Below the pieces are notes generated by a model. The model did no database searches. It was not told the DNA's origin and saw only the letters and a list, made by a program, of their open reading frames with translations. This document shows, one piece after another, positions 42,393 through 43,490 of a DNA stretch of 43,490 bases. The stretch covers positions 1-43,490 of the forward strand of contig CAMACX010000024.1 of NCBI GenBank assembly GCA_945831575.1, in the 5' to 3' direction. Numbering within the stretch: position 1 is the stretch's first letter; every line of letters starts with the position of its first letter. The stretch is from an uncultured Mediterranea sp. GTDB taxonomy: Bacteria > Bacteroidota > Bacteroidia > Bacteroidales > Bacteroidaceae. Made by a program: the position numbers and the translations under genes.

Positions 42393-43490
42393 TATCTTAT
42401 ATATTTAAAATTAAACGTTCGCTTTTCAAAAGGTGCATATACTCTAAATCTTTTGCCATATTTGTTTCTAACCTCAAAATGTGAATATGAGCTAATACCT
42501 CCTCTTAACTCATTATCGACTAAATAGTGGTACGCATTGTTGAATGTAAATTGGGGAATGATTGGCAAAAACAAGATTAAATCAACGCCCCAATTTTTCG
42601 CTTTGTCCTTTTTATTTGGTTTAAAATAACATCTTCTGGTTTTGGTATATGAGAAATTGGATGAATATCCTGCATATGCTTTAACTATAGCATCACCGCT
42701 TCGCAATCCTTTATTATATGCGTCTGAATTAGGTAATATTTCTAGTGTTTTTCCAGTGGGAACAGCTGATTCACTTTCAAATGCGATACCAAGTGTTGTG
42801 ATATTATAACTATAGACGGGAATGTCAAAGGGAAAATTGTTGCAACCCTTGCTAAATCCATTTTTTATGTTACTTTCTTGATGCTTTAAATCACTATTTA
42901 ATCCATTAATATCAAGTGTCCAAATAATTCGTTCATGACCAGCAGTTAATTTTTTTCTATCAAGAATGTTCAGAGATAATTTGTAACCATTGTAATTATC
43001 CCTACCTTTTGATAACTTTAATATCAAATCTGCACTATCCGTGTCATCTATTTTTTTGAACCCTAATCTAACCAATGATTTCCCTGCTGACTCCAAAACT
43101 TTTAACTCTTCTAATTCTTCAACGTTGCCTAATTGGTAAGCAAAGGTGTTGAAAGAAAATGCAGATGCATTTTTAAGATTCTGAATCTGTATATTATCAG
43201 AAAAGGTTTCAGGATTACTTAAGGTGAAACCTTCTGCCCAATAAATCGATTTATGATAAGAAAGAATACATTCTCTCTTTATATTTTCCCCTTCTATTTT
43301 TATCAGATATTCGATTGTACTTTTTTCGTCTGACATTAAAATCTTGTAAAATGATTCTTCTGACATCCCTTTCGTAGTGCGTCCATTTATGGATGTGACT
43401 ATAGATAGGAGTGGAGGAAGTTCACCTTTAACTGATGTTACAAGCAACCCTCTCCAATTATTGATTACCGTTGGATATTCATCAGACCAT
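42392..43490 (-). CDS. PDZ-like domain protein, 5' end outside window
   Basis: The frame is open to the window edge, so the N-terminus is missing; 365 residues are visible. The start (LLVTSVKGELPPLLSIVTSINGRTTKGMSEESFYKIL) looks like a PDZ domain and a second PDZ-like part (EILPNSDAYNKGLRSGDAIVKAYAG, about 240-270 of the visible part) lies further on. A TTG at 43447 is not needed as start. It may be a periplasmic or secreted peptide-binding protein; no protease motif is seen. Strongly A+T-rich (many AAA, ATT, TTT codons). Confidence 0.6.
   Translation of the reverse strand, partial: WSDEYPTVINNWRGLLVTSVKGELPPLLSIVTSINGRTTKGMSEESFYKILMSDEKSTIEYLIKIEGENIKRECILSYHKSIYWAEGFTLSNPETFSDNIQIQNLKNASAFSFNTFAYQLGNVEELEELKVLESAGKSLVRLGFKKIDDTDSADLILKLSKGRDNYNGYKLSLNILDRKKLTAGHERIIWTLDINGLNSDLKHQESNIKNGFSKGCNNFPFDIPVYSYNITTLGIAFESESAVPTGKTLEILPNSDAYNKGLRSGDAIVKAYAGYSSNFSYTKTRRCYFKPNKKDKAKNWGVDLILFLPIIPQFTFNNAYHYLVDNELRGGISSYSHFEVRNKYGKRFRVYAPFEKRTFNFKYIR

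Overview
The window looks like a chromosomal piece from a member of the order Bacteroidales. Evidence: a SusC-like TonB-dependent receptor with an N-terminal carboxypeptidase-regulatory domain, a NigD-like lipoprotein, S46 and S9B dipeptidyl peptidases, a DUF2723 protein, and repeated Bacteroidetes-type promoters (TTTG, about 20 bp, TAnnTTTG) in front of genes. Most of the window is fairly G+C rich with strongly biased codon use; the last part (about 39.9-43.5 kb) becomes clearly A+T richer. I cannot name the species.

Layout. 0-2.1 kb (minus): M28 peptidase and EamA transporter, followed by a nested inverted repeat near the window start. 2.3-8.1 kb (plus): DEAD-box RNA helicase and a very large secreted GH31 enzyme with FN3, F5/8C, dockerin and cohesin-like parts, closed by a terminator. 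8.3-10.4 kb (minus): Ca2+/Na+ antiporter and GNAT protein. 10.4-10.95 kb: a gene-free stretch that looks like an eroded operon. 11-14.7 kb (minus): NigD-like lipoprotein and TonB receptor. 14.9-16.2 kb: DcuB-type C4-dicarboxylate exchanger. 16.4-16.5 kb: a long inverted repeat holding an 11-bp tandem array. 16.6-17.7 kb: divergent HxlR regulator and cupin with an operator-like palindrome. 17.7-28.6 kb (minus): a seven-gene run, DUF2723 - polysaccharide deacetylase - ruvB - lipoprotein - flippase - DUF389 - DPP7. 28.8-30.3 kb (plus): sialate O-acetylesterase. 30.3-39.4 kb (minus): an eight-gene run, cysE - rlmL-like - DPP4 - purD - membrane protein - YqaA/DedA - znuA - znuC, with a near-perfect promoter before cysE and several ATGA stop/start overlaps. 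39.4-39.9 kb: gene-free, rich in inverted repeats. 39.9-43.5 kb (minus): three poorly known secreted proteins, the last cut by the window edge.

How it fits together. Secreted M28, DPP7 and DPP4 peptidases, the GH31 enzyme and the sialate O-acetylesterase suggest growth on host or dietary glycoproteins; DcuB suggests fumarate/succinate exchange under anaerobic conditions. The DUF2723, flippase and deacetylase genes suggest envelope glycan work. No tRNA, rRNA, CRISPR array, insertion sequence or prophage was recognised.

The most unusual signal is a set of seven short arrays with a 7-bp period. Six are in spacers between same-strand genes, and the seventh is in the eroded operon. They fall into two sequence families; every repeat unit carries a stop codon, and because 7 is not a multiple of 3 each array closes all three reading frames.
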